NCBI GenBank assembly: GCA_000697665.1
Contig: KL197746.1
Span: 159,628-223,627, forward strand
Source of the DNA: Jaapia argillacea MUCL 33604
Taxonomy: Eukaryota; Basidiomycota; Agaricomycetes; Jaapiales; Jaapiaceae
Reading direction: 5' to 3'
Length of the DNA stretch: 64,000 nucleotides
The notes beneath the pieces were generated by a model that saw only the letters and a list, made by a program, of their open reading frames with translations, was not told the DNA's origin and did not search any database. Made by a program: the position numbers and the translations under genes. Below are positions 23,902 to 33,993 of the stretch, piece after piece (the stretch's first letter is position 1; the number at the start of each line of letters is the position of its first letter).

Positions 23902-24955
23902 CTAAAGCCAACGGGGTCTTGGTACGCCGAGGAATACGAGGGCTGAAGGGGTTACTGCTAGGACACGGCCGAAGTTAGTAAGAGATGCAAGAGATCGAAT
24001 AAAAGAGGACAGACATTGCATTGATACGAGAGCTACAAACATGATGCAGACGAGATATCGACCATAACCCACCACTCGGCCACTCCGACGTCTCAATACG
24101 GATGGATGGGTGGAATGCTAGTCCATGTGGTGAGGTTCGAGTCGAGCATGGTAAACCGTGGCAGGAGAATTTGCGATTGAGAAGGGAGGTGTCGTGAGGG
24201 CGAGCAAAATTCAGAGAAGGTGGATGACCGTAAGACAATAATTGACGAGCAGGGTCGAGATCACTTACCCTAAGGTTGGTTTAAATATTCAAGACCATCT
24301 TTCCACCTCTTTCAAGACGAGGGATCGAGTATGGTTCTTGGCGTATATTCGCCGACTGAATGGGTCGTGTTCGTAACTCGGACCTCACGATCAGTTCGGT
24401 GAAAGAGATAAGCAGAGTGTGAAAACCGGAGCCAAAGGAGACTTACCCGCGAACGAACCACGATTTGCGTCTGGTTCACCTTTGAACCTTGCATATCCAA
24501 ACTCGACCCGAGGTCTGTTGCCTTCGCCCCTCGACTCCTACAGAGACATTCCATATCATGCACTCATAGATCGGAACGTTATATGCCGTCCAGAGAGTGC
24601 CAGAGGATGGGAGGACGCGAAGCGAGCATGGACCGGAAGGAACCGTCGGATAGATGGAATAAGAGTGGAAGGGGGGTGCGTTGGGGGATACGACTGAAGG
24701 GATTGATCATATGAGATTGGTGGGGTTGAAAGTGTCCACGAGACTGATGGATAGATGGTGCTGCTTGAGGAGAATCGGAGGTGTTGGCTAATGGGATCGA
24801 TAAAACAGGGTTGGGAGAGAGAGCGGCGAAAGAAGGACGCGTGGACTGAGACCAAGGGAGCGGGACCACCGGGTAGGTTTCTGCGATACGGACCCTCGAA
24901 GAATGGAGGATGATCGATGATTGAACAGACGCATCAAAAAACACGCGTCTGGTAA
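23902..24955 (-). pseudogene. family 2 copy B, broken
   Basis: Paralogue of the gene at 30784-31849. The 5' part (about 24570-24944) carries PISYDQSLQSYPPTHPPS and LALSGRHITFRS, then meets a stop (SMSA and TGA, near 24556) where the paralogue continues into SKESTMDGVSLQEVMD. The 3' membrane exon (23902-24096) is open and close to copy A1 (YLVCIMFVALVSMQCLSSF). The early stop makes this copy a likely pseudogene. Confidence 0.5.
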
Positions 24956-25149
24956 GTACCCATGCCCAAACGCCTCCAACCTTGAAGGAAAATCAGCTGC
25001 TGCACCCTCAGATGACGTCCTAGTACTCAAATACTCCAGGTCTACTCTCAGCTATTTCATGATCGATTCGCACCCATTATCCAATGGAACCTTCATAACC
25101 GACCTGATGTTCAAAATTTCGGCCCAAACTGCAGCGCAATCGAGTATCC

Positions 25150-25330
25150 AACGTTCAACGACCAGAGAGTTTCCCGACAGAAGGAGTCAAGGAGAGGGAG
25201 GACTGGGCAGAGGGTATTGGAGAGGTGAGACAGTACGCGTAGGTGCGTTGGGGTTTTTGATCGAAGAGACTGCTCGCAGGTGATCTGTGGGGATTTGGAG
25301 TGTCCACGATGTCGATTGGATGGTTGGGGA
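25150..25330. repeat. solo fragment of family 2 exon 1 (second block)
   Basis: Counterpart of the fragment at 3380-3610, with the same flanking sequence. It again lacks the rest of the family 2 gene. Confidence 0.5.
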
Positions 25331-25399
25331 ACGATCGGATCAAACTCAAAACCTAAAACCCTAACCATCGCATGGCATTTATGTGCACTCCGAGTCAGC

Positions 25400-27018
25400 C
25401 AAGCCACAATCACCCAAGACCCGTTACTGTATGCGTTTCAGTTGATAAGTTTCGATGCCACCATGGTGTTGATAGAATCACGTAGTTCCGTCAGTTGCGG
25501 AGTTACTAACCCCATCGAACCGTTCCAATTTGGTGTCCCCAAGGTCAACCTTCCCGTAAGTCCATCATATTCAAGTACTATCCTTCGAAGGGATTCTGAC
25601 CATCTCGCCGTCTACGCTTTTCCTCGGCTTTGTCCCAGGGAATAATGCCTCGAATCCGAAATTTGATAAGCTTCGTTTCGTGAGATTGCATATCTCCGAA
25701 CTGCTGGACAATTCTGGGGATTTGATGTTGGTTCGAAATGGGGTTTCCGTTGTCTCGCCGTTTCTGAATATCATAAGCTACGACGGGAGGATCCTCTTTG
25801 AGAATGTATGCTCTCATTTTCGGGCTCGTCTTCCGAACTCCTCATTCCTTAACCACTTCAAGCATTTATGATGCACCCTGAGGGACTCAACCCACATTAC
25901 TCTCGTGCTCTCCAGAAATCTGGTCGATGGGACTGCATGTCTACACACCCTCGCCATCAGTACGTGGTCAACTTGACGAAACACGTGAGTATTGACGATG
26001 TTGTCTGAACCCAGGCAAAGTGCTAGCGAGGTCTCCTGCTATGACGAAGACACCGTTGATGAAGATACTCCCCACTTCCCCACTTCCTGGATGTGCTGCG
26101 ACGACGGATGAGATGATTGTGAGATGGTGAGCATACAGTATCCATTCAAATTGTGTCTCCCTCTTCTTCATCCCGCCACTTCATCTGAGCTCCTCAGTAG
26201 CAACGGCGTGTTTGTCGGTATCATAAAACTATCATGTTGCACGACTCTGGTACTGGCGATGGTAAGGAAACCATCCATAACTTCTCAGTAGCCGTTAGTG
26301 ACCCCTAATTTCTTCCGGCAGCCCTCTTTCCCGCTTCTACGCCGATCCTATAGACGTCCGTCGTTTTCAATAAGAACCTGAACGCGTGTATCCTTCCTGA
26401 ATCCCTGTGGTGCAAATCCCAACCTCACTTTCGAATCTGGGGAGGACTGGTACCTTCTCAACCCAATCGATGTTGTTGATGCGGTGTATACGCTAGGATG
26501 TAAGGAATTGGGGACCCCAACGATCTAGGTAAGCAACATTAATTCGGGCGCGTGAGTGTTCCTGAAACTATTTCATTCGTCCCGATTAGACGGCGACACC
26601 TTCCTCCACAACACGTGCAGACACTTCGACTCTAGAAGTTGGGCTACTCCGCGAACCAGTGACGAGTTCATACAGCTTATAAGTGTGCATAGTCTTAAAT
26701 CTTACTCTAATCTTCCAGGTGGCGAATCTAGCTCAATCGCTTTGGTGTTACCAATGTGGTCCGTTTCGATTTGTACAGGAACCTCGTCGAAGTCGAAGGG
26801 AAGGAACTCATGGAAAAGAGGATATTTAGAAGGAATTGAGCCACCGCCGTCTAGGTGAGTATCCTGCTGCTCTTCCTCTCGATCTTCCCATCGAACGCCA
26901 ACAGATCGAGTCTAGATACTTCACGCCTATAGGTCCAGATGGTTGGCACTCGCAGACCATGCATCTCGTACGCTTCACGTCGACAGTGTCAATGGTCGAC
27001 TTGATTTTTATTGCTTGA
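25400..27018 (+). pseudogene. family 3 copy B, decayed
   Basis: Counterpart of 3846-5690. Recognisable pieces are FDATMVLI (25450-25473), a block at about 25630-25871 (FVPGNNASN ... LVRNGVSVVSPFLNIISYDGRILFENV), and DGDTFLHNTCRHFDS (near 26590-26635). At the junction before the second block this copy lacks the AG that copy A has (CTCGG near 25630 in place of TTCAG). I could not build one open reading frame. Function unknown. Confidence 0.4.
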
Positions 27019-27705
27019 ATGTCCCCTTCCTACCAACAGATGCAGGACCTACCATCCGAAGCCTTACCAAATCCCACCTCTCTCTGTAGCAAGCGGAAGG
27101 CCAAAGACAATGATCTCATTGATAATGCGGTTCTCCCTCGCCTCCTACCCTCCACCCCATCGATGAAACTGCCGTATGGGCGTAGTATTATAGAAGCGAC
27201 CGTCACCCAATCTGTAAAAAGAGGTGGCAGATAATGGTCTGGCTAGGGAGACAATGAATGAGTGATGGGTGGAATGACGGACTCCATCTGAACGTGTGTC
27301 ACCGACATCTACTGGGGCTGTTTCCACCAATCTCTGCATAGCCAACGTGAACAGCCAATATCTGGTGATCCAATCCATTCAGGAGCTTCACATTCCTTCA
27401 TGGTGAAAGCATTAGTGAAGCTATGTTGCCGACTAAAAAATAATCAACCAGAACCAGCCTGTGTTAGTTGTAAAGTGAGATCCCATAGAAAACGAAGAGT
27501 GCCAACCGGTTATACCAGTACACCTCTGCCAGATGACGATTGAAGCTGCAACCAGTCAAGATATGCAACTGTTCCGTCTCACTGGATGCCCATTCCTCTG
27601 GAACAACAAGGTCACCTCCTATCGCAAATATAGAGAGTTCCAGGGAAAACGGCTGCAGAATGCCGGCAATGAATGCGTCCCTACAATGCCCATTCCCAGT
27701 CACTC

Positions 27706-29988
27706 TCACCGATATTGATGCTGTCCCTGTGCAACAAAGTCGGAGACTGGAGTCCAATGTAGAGAACTCTTATGACCTAAGAGTAGCTCCGGTTCTGATT
27801 GTGACCTCAAACCTGACCCTGATATCCAATTCCCCTCATAAGCAAAGTGACGGATCATAACCTAGGTTATTTTCAGAAATACAATTCAGCTGGTGTAGGC
27901 CATAGGCTTTCTTGAAACTTACAGAATAGTGCTGCATGCGTATGGTGGGCACACGATATATACCAGTGCACAAATGGTCAAGATCTTTGGTTTCAAAGAG
28001 GGACCACGACATAGGGGTAGACATCGAGGACAGTATCTCACGAAGGGTAGTGATATCATCTGCCACCGCGCCCGAGGTGGTTGTAGAATTGTCAAGAAGA
28101 TTGTTGATTGTTTCATGACATTCAACATCGTGGCTTGCAATTCGAGAAATATCTGCGATAGAACATTCACCACTGATCGAGGCACTGAGCATACCGCAAG
28201 ATGATGTGTTCGACAAAGGGAAATTGACTCACCGGAGGACGAGGGATATAAGACGGCGACATAGTTGCGTTCGTGATGGAGATGCAATAGATCGGAGAGG
28301 AATGGAGTCTAAGTAGTCGGAGTTGACACCGGGAAGATTCCAATGACGACGAAAAGCACTCCAGATTTCTCGCGACGGCGAGACAATATCTCGGAAGATC
28401 GAAAATGTCTCAGTATCGATGGATGGATGCTCGAAGTGGGCTGACTGAGACAGTATCTGCCTTAGATAAGTAAGGTTGGGTTTGCTTGTAGAACGATTCG
28501 GTTGGTAGCAGTGGTCAAGATGGTGGAGCTTGCGATTAAGAAATTCGGCTAGTTCCGGTATATTTGTAAGGGATGAGGACACCAGATATACGAGATGAAG
28601 CTCACAATTTCCGCCTCGAGTCTTCCACCGTAACAGACAGACAAAGAGAGACAGAACAACATCATTGGTTGCAGAAACAGCATTTTCCAACAACAACTCG
28701 TGAATTAAGCTGCGGAACGCGCTAGAGCACAAGGGATCTGGCGATAGAGCAAGAGCCACCCATTTGGCTAGAATTCTAAACGATAATTTGGGTTGGACGA
28801 TGTTAATATTCTCGGTAAGAAATATGATGCCCGCGAATGAGCCCAGATGACGAGCAACCAGGATCTGAGTCTCCGGGTTTCTGGGTGGAGCCAACATCAG
28901 TGAATGCCGAGATAATACCGAGATGTGGATAAATGCTTACAATGAGAGGTCTACCAGGTCTGATATGAGTAGACCACTATGGGACAGATCAAATTTATCG
29001 TCCCAGCAATTCTGAGACACCAAATAAAACTCCTTGATTACGGTAAGAGCAGTCGAGTCTGAGAGCGTCACTAGCGCTCGCCTCGACGATGCAAGCAATG
29101 ATGATCGATCTCGATCACCTTTAGAGAGCAAGGAGTGCCGCAAGCTCGCGGCGTGGATCGCCCTGGGGGCGCCAAGGCGGACCAAATGGAGGAGGATATC
29201 CAGTTTACAAGAGGCGAGAGCTGTGATATAGTAGATGGCGGGAAGGTGGTTCCCTAATTTGTCGGATCTGGTCGCTGTCAGTGTTGGGTAAGCGCCAGTG
29301 GAAGAACCACACACCTCAGATAGGATATCAACCTTTCGCAGGAGTTAATGAACACTCGATCCTGGCAAACTGGAGTCAATTCCCAAACATAAGAATGGCC
29401 GAATACATCTTCCAGCATCTGTACTAAAGGTGGAGGACGTTGAAGACGTTTTCTAGAAAGAATTGGGCGATAGGGCGGTGGATAATGTGAACGCCAAGCG
29501 CGATTGGCAGCTAGAATACAACGATCCATGGTGGAGTTGGGTCCGTTCCCCAATCGTTCAGAGATGTCGCTCAGGGAAACCTCCAAACGACTCCCCACCA
29601 CTGATATAATTTTGCCTAAGGTTCGTCCCGGACCAGGCTGATCGGAGACGATGCTGCTTTCGTCGACGTCGAAAGAGTGCGTGGGGCCAAATTGCCACAT
29701 CATCGCCTCGAGATCAGACTCATCTTCAAATTCGAGAAGATAACCCATAGCAACATTTTGTCTCCTTCCCAATCTTTCAGAGATGCTGTTGAGAGCGCTC
29801 TCTAAATGACGCCCTGCTACGGATATGACATTGTCCAAGGTGCGTCCCGGCCCTGGCTGGTTAGAGACGATACTGCTGCTGTCGGTGTCGAGGGAGTGGG
29901 TGGGGCTGTCAGCGACTTGGTGTACGAAGTTGAGGATGTCCTCCTGGTTTTCGAATTCGAAGAGAAATCGGGTTCCTTCAGGTGGCAT
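27706..29988 (-). CDS. family 1 copy C, likely C-terminally altered
   Basis: Paralogue of 20122-22625, starting MPPEGTRFLFEF at 29988. Exon 1 has two units of the tandem motif (SSSIVSNQPGPGRTLDN and SSIVSDQPGPGRTLGK). Exons 2 and 3 correspond throughout (GNHLPAIYYITALASCKLDILLHL; NPETQILVARHL). The exon 4 acceptor is changed: CAG in copy B is CGG here, but an AG nine bases downstream (28185-28186) restores frame as LRASISGEC. In the last exon this copy has five extra bases just before the conserved VRV segment, so the frame reaches a TGA at 27706-27708 and loses the conserved tail, which persists in another frame down to 27464. Either the last 80 or so residues are lost or an extra splice restores them. 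Function unknown. Confidence 0.55.
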
Positions 29989-30783
29989 AGTGGAGGTTCA
30001 GAGTCGAGATGCAGAATGGTGGGCAAGCGCTGAGGAATACCATGCCGCAGAGCAGAAGTTGCACCTAGCTGCACCTGCTGATACCATGCAGTTGATAAAC
30101 TCGACCATTGAGCGCTTGAGCCTGGGACGCTGAAGCATCTCGGTTCGTGTCAATGATAGATAAATAGTAAGATATGTCGCAGTAACAATTGAGCGTCGAG
30201 TGCACTAGTTTTGCGATTTGTCGAAATCGAATCTTTGTGCTGATTTCACTGGGGACTGATACTTTCGAAGTCCCTCGTCTCTACGAATTCTTAAGTATAC
30301 GGTCGGTTGGCCTTAGGTTCTGGCAGCAACGCCGGATCGCAATGATATAATACGCCCCAGACCCATCGAAACTTGCGATGCCATTGGAGGCTCTCACGCA
30401 CCTTCCTGGGTCCTCATGGGTCCCGTAAAAGTACACTTTCCTGACAGACGGTTTCTGATATAGAACGCTGTGCGGCTTCCTTCACAGCCTTAGCTTCGTA
30501 CACGAGCTACTCGATAATCGCCGGACGAGTCTACACCTGGTATATGGGACTCAGCTATGAGTTCAACGGACTCATCGATGTTAAGGAAGTCATGCGCAGG
30601 AGAGGCATGCCGCAGAAGTTCGCATTACATCGAAGCGAGGGCATGGTCTTGTCCGTGTGATTATCCCACTCGTTTGTGAATGGATCAGGTACCAATGGCT
30701 GTGTCACCCGTATTTACCAGAAGTCAGGGCACCCCAAAGTCGACCGGGTCATGGCACACTGAGCACTATCAGGCTTGAACGAG

Positions 30784-31849
30784 TCACTTCCAGAACGCGG
30801 TCGAACTCACAGACGCAGGGATCGGCCAGAAGAGGATGAGGATTGCATTGATATAGATTACAAGGGGAGCTGCCGACATCATCAGGATGCGATATCGACG
30901 ACAAGCTGCCATTCCGACTTCTCGATGTGAATCAATGCTGAGATAATCAGCTTTCGAGGGTGGAGACGGGTAGAATCCCAGTTCTCGTGGCCGAGTTTAA
31001 GTCGAGCATTGTACACCTTGGAGAAGAGGTGTCGTGGGCATTGACAGTTGATAAGAGGGAGGATCATAAGGTAATTATTAATGAGCAGAGTTGAAATGAC
31101 TCACCGTTAGGTTGTCGTAGAAATCCAAGACCATATCACCCATTTCTTTTAAGATGAAGGACCGAGTAACGCGGCTCTTGGCGAATACTCGTCGACTGAA
31201 CGGGTCGTGCTCGTAACCAGGACACTAGGACCAGATCAACGAAACAGGTCAGCGAGGTTCTTCGGGTGGAATGTGCAAACCAAGGGAGACTTACCTGCCA
31301 CCTAACCATGATCGGCATCCGATTGACTTGAAGAACTTGTTCATCTCCACATTCGACCTGAGCTCTGTCCCCTCGATCCATCACCTCCTGCAGGGATACT
31401 CCATCCATCGTGCTCTCCTTACTTCTGAACGTTATTCGTCGGCCAGTGAGGGCCAGAGGACGGGAGGGTGCGAAGAGCGGATGGACCGGACGGAGGGCAT
31501 CGGAGAGGCTCGAATAAGACGAGACTGGAGGTGTGGTTGGCGCATTCCACTGAAGAGATTGCTCGTATGAGATTGGTGGTGATTGGGAGTATCCAACGTC
31601 GTGGTAGGATGGATGGTGCGGGTAGGTCGGGAAGGGGTCGAGGTCTGGCAGGCTCGACACGTTCGGAGGGCACTGCTCTACCAAACTTTGTCCGAGAGCT
31701 CCCGCGAGGCTGGAGTATCCGTATAAACGGGTTGGGTGGTGAACAGGATGCGATTCGTGGTTAAATTGAATGCGAGGGTCATAGCAGTCGACTTGTTCGT
31801 AATAACCTGCTTGGTTTTCATGTGGAGAACTGAGCCAATCGTTGGACAT
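30784..31849 (-). CDS. family 2 copy C, uncharacterised membrane-anchored protein
   Basis: Least damaged copy of family 2. Start at 31849 (MSNDWLSSPHENQAGYYEQ). Exon 1 (31849-31295, 185 codons) is proline/serine/tyrosine-rich. A GTAAGT donor joins in frame to an exon reading CPGYEHDPFSRRVFAKSRVTRSFILKEMGDMVLDFYDNLT. A later exon near 30980-31060 holds VYNARLKLGHENWDS. The last exon encodes a hydrophobic segment (SAAPLVIYINAILILFW) ending at 30784. The hydrophobic C-terminus is present in the other copies and suggests a tail-anchored or single-pass membrane protein. I did not fix the last two junctions. It is divergent from bL28m with 213 bp between starts. Confidence 0.45.
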
Positions 31850-32062
31850 GGATATCTAGGAATCGAGGTAAGGTCGAGGAAGGTGAAGCAAATGCATGGC
31901 CAGATGGTCAGTGAATGCGGCAGCACTGTGATCAGTGTCAAAGCGAAACCCAAGTCTGGAAGAAGGAAAAATCAAGCGAAAATCAAATATTTCACATCAA
32001 CTTTGCAGCCACAACCTTCATCTCTCCGACCTCCATCATCCCGCATTCCATTTGCCGCCATT

Positions 32063-32612
32063 ATGCGTCCAACTCTCCTCCTTTCCACACCGTTCAAGCG
32101 CGCTCAACTTGGTCTTTTCCATGGCAAGACTCGCCAAACTGGCAACTCAGTACCATTCTCAAAGTCAAAAACAAAACGAGCCTGGTTGCCGAACGTTCAC
32201 TCAAAACGCCTCACTTCGGATGTTCTCGGCGAGGAGATGAAGTTGAAGGTCACTACAAGGGCATTGAAGACTATCAAAAAGGTACGTTTTCTCGTGTTCA
32301 ACCTGTTTGGGGATGCTGGTTGTGTTCGTGTTGTTTCATTCCGGGGCTGGCCCGGTCCAAGGAATTCTTTTGAAGTCGGTTTGGATTGAGATACTTACGA
32401 GGTCCGATGCTTTTGTCTTCTACTTTCAGCACGGCTCCCTGGATCAATATCTTCTGAGGACGAAGGCGGATTTGCTGGGGTGGCAAGGAATGAAGCTACG
32501 GGTGCAGTTGGAGGAGAAGATGAAGGAGAACGAGCTGAACCAGCAGAAGCTGCCGAAACAGAAGGTTCGCGTACCTCCACCTGCTAAACTCCCAAAGGAG
32601 CTGGTGTTATGA
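32063..32612 (+). CDS. MRPL24: mitochondrial large-subunit ribosomal protein bL28m
   Basis: Exons 32063-32281 and 32430-32612 join in phase 0 to a protein of 133 aa. The first exon shows the L28 signature: GLFHGKTRQTGNSVPFSKSKTKRAWLPN, followed by VTTRALKTIKK. The second exon gives HGSLDQYLLRTKADLL, typical of the fungal mitochondrial version (yeast Mrpl24). A short basic/hydrophobic N-terminus (MRPTLLLSTPFKRAQL) fits mitochondrial import. It acts in the mitochondrial large ribosomal subunit. The intron starts GTACGT and ends TTTCAG. First single-copy housekeeping gene right of the repeat-rich region. Confidence 0.93.
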
Positions 32613-33993
32613 GACACTTGGTAGGCTTGAAGCTTTGAGAGGGATGTAGTGGCTTGGTGCGTCTATTTTCCCTCTGACCAGCCAGCGTAGGAATCTGATC
32701 GTCTTCTCAAGTCTATCATATATAGATATATCGATCTATCTTTCATATTTCTCATGTTGGAGTGTGTGCCAGACGCCACTCCTTGTGTGAGACCACCGAA
32801 GACGAGGAAAGGGACCGCCCGTGGAGTAATTCATGGCAACATATGGTCTCTACGTGACACTCGCTTCCTACATCCACCATCACCGCTGTTCTTCCCTTGC
32901 AATACTACTGATTCCCTTCCGAACTGGCCACCGCGTATATACAACGCAGGAAAAATCGCGTTGCGTCATGCTGAGAAGATCTACCAGCTCCGAGAGTGTC
33001 CGAAAGCCCATAGGGATTCACCGAAAGAGGTACAAGCTGTACAGATGAGCCAGCACTCACATATGTGGCATCCACCTTGATGAGTTCTTCCTCAGATGTT
33101 GTTCGAATCTCAAAGTTGGGCGGAAACAATACGTCAGTTGGTTGGAAGACGGGAAAGTCAAACAGGTGTTTGTTCGAGGAGGTGGATGTTAGACGGTCTT
33201 GGGAGTGGGGATATCTTCGCGGAAGGGCAGGAACAATCTAGTCCTGGATGGGTCTCTGATGTGGTACGAATTTTCATCCCATCGTCACGATGTGTGTTCG
33301 GGGAGCTAACTAAGCGTTTGCTAGTTCTGGAGGTTGGAGATCATTGAATGAGAACGGAAGTACACAAGACGTATGGAAGTCGTAGGCCCCGGTATAGAGA
33401 TGGTCTGATTCTCCAAGGCCTAGCAGGTCCACAGGTATGTCGAGTCATCTTTCCTTCCCGCATTGTCACACCGTATGGGTTACGAGTTGGATTGGTGAAT
33501 AATGAACAGTGACATCGGGATCTTCCCCTGCAATGTAACTGGCCCATTTCCGGCAGCCACATAGCTTGGACTGTCGCACCCGACTGCCTGGACGACTAGT
33601 GTCCTGGCCTGCCGTCGTAAGTCGTAGATTCTACCCTGGTTTGGATACCTGTCTCTGAGTTTTTTCATATTCGCATCCCAGTGACCAAGGCCAATTGCCT
33701 TCTCACGTCAGCATCATCTTATGGGAGACACTCCCCATGTGTTCTTATCCGCTTCGAGCCCATAGGTCTTCCTGGTTCTCTTCGTGTATCCAACTGGGTG
33801 TTATCAATTCTTCCAGAGCTGACCCGATTTTCGTCAACGTGATGGCCCTATCGCAATCAATTCGCCACAACGACAATGACTAGCATACATCGAGTGAGCG
33901 AGTTCGACAACATCCCAGCATCTTCGTGGACGACTCTTCCAGAGAGTTCCGGTGCTGCCCTCAGTGCGTCCCTCCTACTATCTGGTTAGAGAA
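32613..33993. other. no gene supported
   Basis: Intergenic stretch between bL28m and the convergent acidic-tail gene. Short frames on both strands show no resemblance to known families and no consistent splicing. I see nothing identifiable here. Confidence 0.4.

Larger units (their letters stand above)
19860..31870. repeat. duplicated gene block 2 (families 1, 2, 3, 1, 2)
   Basis: Second copy of the block at 325-7150. Within it, family 1 plus family 2 is itself repeated: unit B at about 19.86-27.3 kb with family 3 between, and unit C at about 27.3-31.87 kb. Similarity includes 3' flanking DNA (around 20040-20110 against 27400-27470). Similarity ends just before the bL28m gene at 32063. Confidence 0.75.
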
